From: Anoplolepis gracilipes
Taxonomy: Eukaryota; Arthropoda; Insecta; Hymenoptera; Formicidae
NCBI RefSeq assembly: GCF_047496725.1
Contig: NC_132984.1
Span: forward strand, 5,281,001 to 5,345,000
Direction of reading: 5' to 3'
DNA: 64,000 bases
A model generated the notes under the pieces. It searched no databases, was not told the origin of the DNA, and saw nothing but the letters and a program-made list of their open reading frames with translations. Of the stretch, positions 49,901 to 60,300 are shown in pieces. How positions within the stretch are numbered: position 1 is the first letter of the stretch; the number at the start of each line of letters is the position of its first letter. The position numbers were made by a program, and so were the translations under genes.

Positions 49901-52900
49901 ACACAGACACGCATAACCGCACAAAGTTTACCTGTAAAAAAAAAAAAAAAAAAAAAAGAAAAAAAAATAAAGTGCGCCCGGCAATCGATAGCGGACTGTG
50001 AGCGACTGTATTTTTTTCCATTTACATTTTATATAGAAAGTGTTGCGAGAAAAAGTTTTCGAATTCGTTTTCAAATCGTCGAATTAGTACCCCTCGACCC
50101 CACGTCCTCGAAATCCAACACCTCTCTCGAAGAGAGAGAGAGAAAGGTACCTTCAAATTAATCCCTGCTTTTATTCTACTTCGAGCTTTTAAATCGATTT
50201 CTATCACCTGTCGTGTGGATTGGAATGCGGCCTGGAATGTGTACTGGGTGTTCCGTGTTTCTCGCATCTTCAACCAAGCCTTTTTTTTTAGAGAGAGGGT
50301 ACCTAACTCGCAAAACTTCGGGAAATTTCGTTCCTTATTTTAAAAATTTTATTTTCAAAAAAAACAAAAAAAAAAGAAAAAGAAAATAAAGGAGAAACTA
50401 TATATCAAGATATGAAGGAAAGAGATTTTTTTTAAATTAAAAGAGAATAGTACTATGTAAAAATAATAATTAAATACTAATTTTAATATATAAAATTAAA
50501 TATAAATCTTGTTTGAATATAAATATTAATTTTAATACAAATTATTAAACAACAAGTTAAAAAGTAAAAATAAATTTTTATATAAAATTCTGAAGAATCA
50601 TTTTGGAAAATTTAATTGCAATAAGCAAAATGAAAAATCCAAATCAAGTTTGGCATACCCTGTATATATGTAAGCGAGTATAGATTGGATTTTTCCTTTC
50701 AGTTCGAGATCCTATTACTCCTCTGGCTGTTCTTTTATCTCTCTTATCGTAATCCTAGCATTGTTGAATCTGCGGGATCCTCCAAAACTTCATACGTAAA
50801 GGATACGATATAAGGCGGGAAAAAATTCTCAAAACGACACACATTAATCTGATGGATGGAAGGAGAGATGAAGTAAATTGGAAGCTTGAAAAGTGTCAAA
50901 TTGACGCGACAGCCAAAGCGACATTAAGCGGAGATACGACGGCAGAAGAGTGATATCGATTTTCGATCGTCGCTTGTGCAATTATTGGATTTCATCGAAA
51001 TTTAATTCTCAAATTGGCCTTCCATTAGAAAAACGTCAATATTGCGATTGAGATTATATCTACGAAATATTTAACGTCCATAATATTGCATAATTAATTC
51101 GAAAGAATTAAAGTCTGGGATATCGGTATTATAAATCATGTATCATCTTGTTACAAAATTCAAAAAAACATATCAATATTTGAAACAAATCTTTCTCCCA
51201 AATTCGAAAAATGATTTTAATTAACCGAACATTTTGAGCGCAGAAAAGACATTAATTTATTTCATCACGATTATTTTTTGGTCAAAAGAAAATGAAATAG
51301 AAAGCAATTAATCTCGTTACCTCTTTAAATTTCTTTTCTATTATAATTAAGAAGCCAATCGGAATTAAATTAAAAAATAATCGTAAAAAGAATTTCAACA
51401 CTTTGTACATTAATTAAGGTCATTATTCTAAAAATCTAGACTTAAAAAAACATCTATACTCCCGATATAACCATAATAATAATAATATAAGTAAATTCCT
51501 TCGCTCTTTTCCTACGAAATTGACATATAATTTTTTTTCGAAAAAAAATGGCATAAAAAGATCAAGTGGTTTGATGACACGGCGCGTGAAAAGTTTATCA
51601 GATTCTAAAGAGATCGACGGTTAAAGAGAGAAAGTTCCCAGATGAAAGGACAAACAAGGCGCGGAAGCGACGAGTAAATTACGACACGAAAAGCGCGTCG
51701 GACTTTCTCGTAATTAGCTTATCGGCGCTGATAACACAGACGGAACTTTCTACGGGGTCGGTTCCGTCTTAATAATACAAAGCTCTAAGCAAGACTAAAA
51801 CAGAGAGGGGAGGAGGGCGGAGGGGGAGGGGGGAGGAGGGGAAAGGAGGGAGCGCGACATTTCCTCGCCCCCGCCTCTGTTCGCTGTCAAACTCGAACGG
51901 CGTGCTTCGCATAACTTTATGAAAGCTCGCTCGAGGTACAGGACGGATTCAAGGCGAACGGATTTTCGCGAAAAGTCATCCGCGGTTCGAATTTCCCTCT
52001 CGCGAGATTGCTTTATATTATATAAGAATATATAATACAACGCGATCAAAGATAAATGATTGGTGAAAAGGAAGGAACTATAATAATACTAAAATAATAA
52101 TTATAAAATGTATATATATATTTAATATAATATTAAATAAATTATTTATTCAATAATATTATATTAAATATATAAATTTACATTCATTTTATATATAGAA
52201 TTATTTAAATAAACTTTATTGTATTTGTGAAATGTGTTATTAAAAATTTATTATATAAAGTTATATAAAATATTATATAAAATATATAAATTATATTAAA
52301 TATAAATCAACTTAAATTAACTAAAGTACCTAATAAAAATAGATTCGATTAAATTGACAAATCAAAATTTATATAGAGATCATTGACATTGCATTTAAAT
52401 TAAACGCCGAAAACCGTGAATTCTCGATGATAAAACACACAATTTTGAATTTAAAGTGATTTGAGCATTCGCTCTAAAAAAAATTTTCACGAATGCTGGA
52501 AAAATGTTGTGAAATCGACTATTAAAAAAATAACGTGAAAAAGCAAATTATATATGCGAACATAAATTTTGATTGATTAAAGGTTCGGTTTCATTTTCAA
52601 TTTCAAACACAAAGCCCAAAACGAAAATCTCTGGTGATATCGGGATCTAATTGTTCCAAATTAATCGATATGACTTTTCTCGCGTTTCGCGATTGACAGT
52701 TTTGATTTTACGTAATTGAAAATGAAGAGCTTCTCCCGCGATTTAACCACCTGACGAGTGATAAAAAAAAATTCGCTGATGGATGTGTCATCCACTGAAA
52801 TGTCGTTAATAAAAGTGGGCGTTTATTTTCGTTTAAACTTTGCCGAGAGAGAAAAAAAAAAAAGAGAGATCCTAATTACAGATACATCTCCTTAGCCATA

Positions 52901-55423
52901 CTGCGGCGAAAATGAGGTGCGCCGTTTAATTTGTTCTGCAATTTTATGCTGCGGAAGCTGTTAGCTTTAACCCTACTTATGCTTAAAAATTTTAAGTTCT
53001 CTCTTGGATTTTCTTCGGTAATTTAGATACTTTATAATTCTTTATAATCTTTTATAACTTTCTTTAAAATTTCCTTTCCTTTTTTTTTTTAAAATAGATC
53101 TCCTTTCCTTTCAGTTAGCAGATAATGTTAATTACTAATGTGCAATTATGTTAATATATAATAAATAAGACATATATGTATATTATATTGCAGTTTTTCT
53201 AATTTTTATCACATTATAAATATTTAATTATTGATTATTATTCGATCATAATTCAACTATTTAAATAAACTTTACAATTTTGTTATAATCTTTTATAACT
53301 TCTTTTATATACATTTTTTACGCAATTTTGCAAACAGTCCCCTTCCTTTCAGTTTAATAAATCCTTGAAATTAATAATACGCAACTATGAAATATATAGA
53401 ACATATATTGGATTATTTCTAATTTTTATCGCGTTATAAATATTTAATTATATTTTCAATTATTATTCAATTATTCAATCATTTAATTAAGTTGTTGGAG
53501 TTGTTGCAGTTATTATTCAATTATTATTCGATTATTGTCAATACGCATATAATTATATTTTCAAGTTTTTCACTCGTAGGCGGCCAGCCGTCGCATTATA
53601 TATATGTATGTACATATATACGAATATACAATAATACATTGTACATAATATTGTTTATCGCAATATGTATACATAATAACGTAATGTTTAGAATAGCGTA
53701 TATAAATTATAAGCAGATCCTTTCTTTGGTAATAAACGATGCACGTACGCGAATCTCCGGGGGACGGGTGACGGTTTTGCATTAATAAAGCTGCAGAAAT
53801 ATTAGAGATCGCCCGGTATATACATATATATATATAAACCCTATAGTGGATAATCCGGTGGCGTGCATGAATATGCAAGTTTCGGGCGCAGACGATAATT
53901 TTGTTCGACACGCAGAGTTGCGTTAATTCCTCCTACTCCTCCGTGCATTAACCGCCAGTCGTTTCGCGTTTCGGGGGATCCCCGATGCACTTTCCTTAGC
54001 CCCTCCCCCCTCCTTTCATCTCCCGCGAATGAAATTTGCACGACACTCGTGAAATTTAAATGAACTCATCCCGACAAAGGGAAAGCGCTGGACGATTCAA
54101 AGGATAAAACCGTCTGTTTCGTGTACTTTGACCATTTGGCGCGACCAACCTTTTCCCTTTCGAGTATTTAACAAAAAAAAAAAAAAAAAAAAAAATAACT
54201 AATCTCTCTTCTAACAAAACTAACTTTGAGGATGAATTAAATCCTAATCTTAATTAAATCTTGGCTTGTTTTCAAAAGATATACATATATCAACGGATGT
54301 CTCGTATTAAAAACAAAAAAAAAAAAAAAAGAAGAAAAATGGAAGGTAACTAATTTACTTTGAAATAAACCATAATTTTCCGCCCTCAGTTCTCTTAACC
54401 CTTTGAGTCACGAATTTTTCTAATTGTCAGTATTTTATGAAATTTGGTATGTAAGGGTTTCCGGGGTCGCTGATTACGAATCCGTTGTCAGATTTTCAAA
54501 ATTCAAGATGGCAGACGAAATTTTACTTCCGCCTAATTGGATCCCTATATTAAATTTTGGAAATTAAATTTTTTTTCCTTTAGATTCAGATTCTGCGATC
54601 TAAAAAAACTTTCGGAGAAAAAATTTTAAAAAGAATGCAACTGTTACTTTCAATTTAGAACAGAAAATATTGTTTTTTATATATTTTTTATCAAAGAAAG
54701 GAGAATTTAACAAAAACAACACGGTGGAAAATTCTAAAAAAATTCTGAAAAATACTTTAGAGCGTACTAAGATTATAAAAAAATTGCCGTATTTATTGTC
54801 ATAATAGATTAGTAGAAAATGCATTTTTTCGTAAAAAAGTACTAATTTTGACTGTTTGTTTATATATGGTATTTTTGCAATTAACAATTAATGACTGTTC
54901 ATATTATTTTTGCACTTATTGATGTCCTAGAGACTCTGTAGAAACAAAAAATCCGGTATTTGTTGATAAAAAAGTAGTTAAAACAATAAAAAACTACGAA
55001 AAAAAAGATGGGTCTCTGGGTGACCCGCTGTGACTCAAAGGGTTAATATGTTTCCTAATGAGAAATTGTGTATTTACTTCTTTCTCGAGGACAAATAAAA
55101 ATCACATTGAAATTAAATTCTTCTTGTAAAAATTCTAATAAAAGAGAGAGAAAAAAAAAAAGAATTGTGTACCTCGCAAGAAGGAGAACCGCCGCGCCGC
55201 AGAGTAGATTGCAAAAGAGGGGAGAAGTATTTATTACTCATTAATTACTCGCGCGTAAAATGGGGGGTAACCTTTGGCACGCGGGTGGAGTTTTACAACC
55301 AAGTTCTGCTCGACAGATTAAAGTTTTCCACGTTCGTCCGTCCATGTTCGTCAGATGTAAAACGATTTATTAACGAAGAGTGGGCGTATCAATTATGGCG
55401 TTTGGCAGCTCGCAAAAATAAAT

Positions 55424-55457
<34 letters not shown>

Positions 55458-57362
55458 GCGTGCATTCGTGTTCAGAGGGACTCGACGCCGAGATTAATTA
55501 TTAAACGAAGTTTAAAGGTCGGGGACGGCAGGGAGAGGGGGAGGTAGGAGGGGATGATAAAATCGCGCCGGATAACATCGATCTCGAAATAACAGCTTTA
55601 TATTTGCTATAATATTACGCCACTTCCGCTACGTATCGTCTCGTTCAGAAGAGAGAGAGAGAGAGAGAGAGGGGAAGAGGAACACAGAAAATTTAATATC
55701 GAATAGCCCCGAATTGGCCCGAATGCAATCTAGCGAAGATTAAAGGAAAATTGCCACGCCCTTTACGAAGTTTACTTAACAAACTACGCATGCAAATTGG
55801 CTTGTCTATCGTTATCGTGCATACCGGCGAACCGACGTATCGATGTCACCTCGATAGTATATGTCATATGCTAAGAAGCCAAGAGACAGTAATGACAGTT
55901 TCGAGGCAGCTGATCAATAATTGATTCAATTTTCGCATACGCATATATGAGAGATTATACAGTATAATTTAATATAATTTGGTCAATTTAAAGACGATTT
56001 TTCTTCAGGGAAAATATCGAAGGAAGTTAACAATTTTTGATATTATGTATCTTTAATATAATAATATTTAATAATAAAATTATACATCTTTGTGTCAATA
56101 TTTTATTAAATATTAATTAAAGTCTTAAATCAATATTTATTAAAGTAAACTCCATTCAAAATTAACTGAAAAATGTAACTGTATAAATATTTTAACTCAA
56201 CAAAGTTTAATTTATGAAAATCCTTCTTTTTCGCTTATAAAAATTATTGACACTCAACTAAAAGTCTACTTCATCATGTAAATGTCAAACTCTAAATCGT
56301 GTAAAAAAATTTCTGCTGTGTCACGTATTTTTAGCCAAAATTCCAGGTAAAGAGAATACTTTGGAGATTTATTTTGATGCAATTTTTTCTGAAATAAATT
56401 TTTTCATTGTATTTGTTTTCTAAGGCTTTTCACTCATACAAAAGAAAAAAAAAACAAAGCTAAATTTTAAGTATTAGATTTACAAATAACTAAAAATGAT
56501 TTAAAAAACTGAATAGCGTTCGTTAAAATAAAACTTTTTAATTTTTATAGTATTTTTTCTTTGTTTATCATTAAAATTTAAAGTAAAAAATATTTATTGT
56601 ACATTCAATATTTTCTTAAGGCATTAAATATATAAACCGAGATATTTATAATTTACAGTGTAAGAGTGTAAAATTATCGAAAAGATTTTTTTTTAAATTC
56701 CCTGAATCCTAATAAAATTCCATAAAAATTTCAGGTTTTCCAAGAAATATACACCCTGCTCAACATAAAGAAAAATCATCTTCAAATTAGCCATCTATTT
56801 AAAAAAAAAAATTCAGAGCTTTTAGAACACTCTGTATATACATCCCTGACAATTAGCTTTAAAAAAGGAAAGAAATATTTCAAGATTTCGATTAATCTTG
56901 CTGTATCATTACATCCCTACAGCGGTGGCATCTCGATATCAAACTCTGTTTAATGCGGGCAACATTCCGCGGTATCCATAAAACATGGCACAAAAACGCA
57001 CGTCAAGATAATTGAAATTTATGTCTCAGGAAGCCAAGACGCCGCTAATTGAGTCGGGGCTTAATTAGTCGCGCTTCGCACGCGGGCAAGAGAGACTCAC
57101 CCCCTCCCTGTCGTTTTGCTGCTTCGCAGGATACTTTCCGTTGCCGTCGGTCTATTGCCTCGCCTGGATCTGCCTCGACGTTCTCTTCTGCACCGCGAGC
57201 ATAATGCACCTGTGCACCATCAGCGTGGACCGTTACCTGAGTCTACGGTACCCCATGAAGTTTGGACGCAACAAGACCAAGAGGCGGGTCACCCTCAAGA
57301 TCAGTTTCGTCTGGATCCTCAGCATCGCGATCAGTCTGCCTTTGAGCCTCATGTACTCCAAG
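28631..57362 (+). CDS. 5-HT2A: 5-HT2-type serotonin receptor, 5-HT2A/5-HT2-alpha-like (5' two coding exons)
   Basis: Class A G-protein-coupled serotonin receptor at the plasma membrane. Coding exons 28631-28970 and 57130-57362 join in frame across a 28,159 nt intron to give residues 1-191. Residues 1-51 are an acidic extracellular tail with an N-glycosylation sequon (N27-D-S). TM1 covers about 52-77 (G67-N68 core). The first cytoplasmic loop is ERRLQNVTNYF. TM2 carries LAITD with D96. TM3 has C123, binding Asp D130 and a normal D147-R148-Y149. TM4 has W175. The ERRLQNVTNYFLMSLAI block and FCTASIMHLC fit 5-HT2 receptors, closest in my memory to Drosophila 5-HT2A. A TGA stop lies in frame two codons before the ATG, which fixes the start. 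The exons for TM5-TM7 are not in the window. Confidence 0.9.
29076..29160. repeat. Intronic stem-loop near exon 1 of the 5-HT2A-type receptor
   Basis: The left arm contains ATTTAATCTGGCGATATT and the right arm its exact reverse complement, AATATCGCCAGATTAAAT. Outer ACATATAT bases also pair. A third, single-strand copy (AATATCACCAGATTAAATAT) occurs at about 29307. Confidence 0.75.
30600..31200. repeat. Two adjacent diverged copies of an approximately 300 bp repeat
   Basis: Both copies carry TTTCTGACAGAAAA-like, AATATTAAAAAT and CGAG-TTTTCTCGAT-like blocks in the same order. A third copy lies at about 36480-36900. No reading frame is preserved. Confidence 0.5.
32662..33219. mobile_element. Copy 1 of a CAGGGTGT-TACTCAAA MITE-like family
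   Basis: Starts AGAGTATCTACTCAAATCTTG and ends in ATATATACACCCTA. The interior holds AAAGATTTTTTTATGCAATC and CTTTTCATTCATGCAAAG blocks shared with copies at about 46.2-47.3 and 56.3-56.8 kb. No transposase. Confidence 0.5.
35101..35160. repeat. CCCTCT / CT microsatellite
   Basis: About five CCCTCT units followed by a CT dinucleotide run. The low-complexity frames crossing it on both strands are artefacts. Confidence 0.9.
35611..36238. mobile_element. Foldback MITE, TA-flanked, CAGGGT termini
   Basis: 628 bp, flanked by TA on both sides. The left end is CAGGGTACCCCGGAGCAATT and the reverse-complemented right end is CAGGGTGTCCTACAGAGAGT. Both continue into GCTGAAACTAATCAGCTGTC. The interior is also inverted: AAAGCGATGA on the left pairs with TCATCGCTTT on the right. 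Almost the whole element folds on itself. TA duplication suggests Tc1/mariner-type mobilisation; there is no transposase. Confidence 0.8.
36480..36900. repeat. Third copy of the approximately 300 bp intronic repeat
   Basis: Shares TTACTCTTAATA, ACACAATC-AA-GATTTTC, AATTAAAAATGTCTGA and TGCGAGTTGTTCTCGATATT-like blocks with the copies at 30600-31200. Confidence 0.45.
38084..39170. mobile_element. TTAA-flanked element with 16 bp inverted ends (piggyBac-type)
   Basis: 1,087 bp. TTAA lies at 38080-38083 and 39171-39174. The left end is GGATGTTTAGTACCTA; the reverse complement of the right end is GGATATTTAGCACCTA. The interior is AT-rich with no transposase-sized frame, so it is non-autonomous. 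Confidence 0.7.
41947..42235. mobile_element. Short TA-flanked MITE with CAGGGTGTTTC termini
   Basis: 289 bp between TA dinucleotides. The left end is CAGGGTGTTTCACTTCAATT; the reverse-complemented right end is CAGGGTATCCCGTTTTAATT. An internal GGGTCACCTTCAA block resembles GGTCACCTTCGG at about 48130. Non-coding. Confidence 0.65.
43131..43186. repeat. TA microsatellite
   Basis: About 25 TA units; a shorter TA run lies at about 43006-43034. Confidence 0.9.
43531..43598. repeat. Long CT microsatellite
   Basis: About 34 uninterrupted CT dinucleotides, the longest perfect dinucleotide run noticed in the window. Confidence 0.95.
46157..47350. mobile_element. Nested or composite copies of the CAGGGTGT-TACTCAAA family
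   Basis: Family starts occur at 46157 (CAGGGTGTCTACTCAAACCT) and 46322 (CAGGGTGTATACTCAAATTC), and an inverted end ACTATACACCT at about 46710. Repeated AATTCCAGGTTTTCCAGG-like blocks and a duplicated AGATTAAATATCAAC (46842, 47336) indicate insertion of one copy into another or internal duplication. Confidence 0.5.
54399..55042. mobile_element. piggyBac-type MITE with TTAA target duplication
   Basis: 644 bp flanked by TTAA at 54395-54398 and 55043-55046. The left end is CCCTTTGAGTCACGAATTTT; the reverse-complemented right end is CCCTTTGAGTCACAGCGGGT. That is 13 bp of perfect terminal inverted repeat. Non-coding interior with an AAGATGGCAGACGAAATTTT block. Confidence 0.85.
56285..56758. mobile_element. 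Degenerate copy of the CAGGGTGT-TACTCAAA family
   Basis: The interior AAAATTCCAGGTAAAGAGAA and GGCTTTTCACTCATACAAAAG blocks match the 32.7 kb copy. The right end is TTTCCAAGAAATATACACCCTG. The left terminus has decayed. Confidence 0.5.
57130..57362 (+). CDS. 5-HT2A: 5-HT2A-type receptor exon 2: extracellular loop 1, TM3, TM4
   Basis: 233 nt. It enters in phase 1 after GCTTCGCAG and leaves in phase 0 at AAG|GTAGGC. It begins GYFPLPSVYCLAWICLDVLF, contains DRYLSLRYP, and ends SLPLSLMYSK at the extracellular end of TM4. Confidence 0.94.
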
Positions 57363-60300
57363 GTAGGCTCTCTCTGTCAATATTTCTCTTTTTATTTTCC
57401 CATTTTTATAGATATATTAATATATAAGATAAAATATAGTCTGATTATATAATAATTATATAATCTAATGACTATTTAATAACTGTCTTCATTAACACTC
57501 GTTTAATATATTTACATATCTAAAAATATGATTAGAAAAGATTTAAATAGATGTTTTAATATATTTTAAACAAGTATTAGTTTAATTAATTACAAAGCGA
57601 GAAAATCAAGACAGTTATTGATTAAATTATATTACTACTGCTTTCATTTTTTCTATAAAATATTTACAAATTTTCGAATGTCTTTTTAATAGCAGATTCT
57701 TCAACCAATTTATAAAGTCAATTTTTTCTTATTGTTAGGGAATCTGTCAAGAATCATCTTTTGCATTGTTTCCACTTTTTTTTCCATCACGTATCTTTGA
57801 AATTTAACAAATTAAAATTTTATTAAAATAAACTACACTTGAAATTAATTATAGAATATAGTTTTATTGACTTTTTAAATTTTATTTTAAAATACAATTT
57901 ATAAAAAACCCTTCTCTTTTATTTTTATTTATCGATGAAAATATTATTTTAACAAAATGCAAGGATATTTCTATAAATTTTAATACTCGTGAAATTGACA
58001 GAACCTTTTAGTTTTAGAATCTAAAATTTTTAAATCTTTTAATAGCACAAATTTTTACTCTAAATAAATTTCACTTTTATATCTAAATATTTTATTTTAA
58101 TTCAAACATTTTTTTTAAAATTAATACAATTAATAAAGACCTTTTATTCTTCAGATATTTTTGACATTTCGAATGTTTAAATTCTCAAAATTCTAAAAGA
58201 TCTAAAATTTATCCTGAAACTATTTTATCTTCGATTATTTGAATGTCAAAAAAATATGTTAAATACTTTATTCTTTTACTAAACTTCAAATTAAAATTCT
58301 ATTAAATTAAATTGATTAAAGAATATAGTTTTCATCAATCATTCCACAAAATATAATTTGCAAAAAACCCACCTTTTTCAATCGCCTCTAACTGTCGATG
58401 CTTCAATATTTTTGCTAATGAAATTGACCAGGCAATTTATTGTTAAAAAAACAATAGATGATTTTTATATATAATTAATAATTATTAATATTAATAATTA
58501 AAAATAAACTATATATCAAATATATATTTTTTTTGTGCCGTGCACAAGTCTCGTTCCACTCGCCACCCCTGTATCTTAAAAAATGAAAACATCTCTAATC
58601 CCCGGCGACCCCGAAATGTAATACGGGAATAATTTTTTGCCATTTTCGCACCCCGGGGCGAAAATCTTTCTCAATTTTCCGTAACGATCAAAAGATTGCG
58701 GGATTTCTTTGTGTCCGCAAAATCCCGCTCTCGGACACGAAATTCTCGACGGCCGAAAGTTTATCGCCGTTTGCGCGGGAAACGTCGGCCATCGATCATT
58801 CGACGGCGAGATAAAAGAAAGAACGGGATGGATTTATGCTGCAACTTGCGAGCACGGTTTTTCATTCGGCGATCTCGTTCCTTAGAAACGCAACATATTT
58901 TTCCGATCGCGCGACATTATATGACAATTCATGAGACAAAGCGACGTTAAACATTATAAAACAGCTGATGTGCTTGTTTCGCGTTCCATAAATTCTCCGA
59001 ACCAGGCTTGTTTGTTATCCAGAGAACTCCGTTTAATTGTTGAAATTTCACTGTCAAATGCAACGAACGTGTGACACGCACATTTCAAAGAATTTCACGC
59101 TTTCTCTACTTTTAATATAATTTATTATTTATGTAATAATTTGTTTTTATACAATTTTTTATTATTAAAATATATTTATTTATACATAATTATATTTACA
59201 TAATTTTCTAATACACTCCATTATTTATTAGTATTATTTTTATTTTTATAATTCAAGTTTTATCCCAAGTAATTATTTGATAGCTCAATTTACTTTTTCT
59301 GATGTAAAAGAAATATTTTCCCGTCTTCCCTTTATTGTATGTACATATATACACCCTTTTTCATTATTTTCATTTTAAAAGGTGCGACAGCCACACGTAA
59401 AAGTCCGTCGCGTTGGAAAACCAACTAATTACGCGACAATGAAGTAATTATATTCGTCGCCTTTAATTTCTGCGAAACGAAAACGTGACGTGGCGGATTC
59501 GGTGGAAAATACGTTTCTCCCGGGAAACGTGACGTGTACACGTCTAACAGGTTATTTTCTTACCCCGAGCGTGTTCATCGTCGTAGAAGCTGGCTGCCTC
59601 GGCTTGCGAACTGCTCTTGCAAATGTGCAAACTACTTTCGTTTCTCGCGCGAGCGTGCTAAAGAGAGCGAGGGAGAGGAAGGAGAGTCGAGCATCGCCAC
59701 AGAACGTTGCATCGACGAGTTTGTCGGACGAGTTTCAGCAACTTTACAGCACCATTTACCAGCGAGTTGCCTTACTTGGGTATTGATCCAAATTTCGCGG
59801 CCGCCATATACTCATTCAAAATTCCATCCAACATCCGAAGTGGAAATTTGTCGCCCGACGCGACAAAAATTGTATTCCGTCCTATTGAAACCCACCCTCT
59901 CTTGTATCCGCGTCTTACTCCTTTACGCTGACATCATTTACTTCAAGCACTTTAATCCGAGGTTCACACCTGTACTTATGAGAAGGCAATTTGGATAAAA
60001 AAATTAATAAATAAATGAATCGCAATTTTTTAATTTGACTAGAGTCTGAATGCTCTTTCAATCTGACGGATTCGTATTTTCAGCGCGAATTTTTTCAAAT
60101 TGAACGTCAAACTTTGTACGAGCTCTTTTCATAAAATTATAATCACTTTTTCATTGAGAGTCGAAAATTTCTATAAGTCTGTTGATTTTTACCGTAATGT
60201 TTGGTTTCGGTCTTTTAAATGAAAACGTTCTTTTAATAAAATGCAAGAATACTTTCTTAATAAAAGTTTTAACATCAACTTTTTAATACTCGTGAAATTG

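Larger units (their letters stand above)
28971..57129 (+). other. Intron 1 of the 5-HT2A-type receptor (28.2 kb)
   Basis: AT-rich sequence with GC-richer patches at about 31.4-31.9, 37.5-38.0, 42.3-43.0, 49.5-50.0 and 51.6-52.0 kb. It holds at least six transposon-like elements, several microsatellites and a hairpin near its 5' end. Open frames of up to 144 codons occur in the GC-rich patches, but they overlap on both strands, include simple repeats and match no family I know. I see no nested protein gene. Confidence 0.8.

Noticed and set aside
49480..50021. Minus-strand frames of 144 and 102 codons
   Set aside because: Overlapping frames in a CpG-containing patch, one running through a homopolymer translated as poly-Phe; no family recognised.
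50244..50670. Possible MITE ending in ATACCCTGTATA
   Set aside because: A family-like right end exists, but no convincing inverted left end was found upstream.
53492..53911. Frames of 97 and 113 codons on opposite strands
   Set aside because: Tyr/Ile-rich translations of TA-rich DNA; simple-sequence artefacts.
55165..55453. 86-codon frame followed by AATAAA and a poly(A) run, possible retroposed transcript
   Set aside because: Poly(A) runs are common across the window and no parent gene or target duplication was recognised.
59490..59998. Overlapping plus-strand frames of 98, 154 and 74 codons
   Set aside because: Three overlapping frames in a GC-rich patch, no recognised domain, no TM5-like receptor content, no supporting splice sites.
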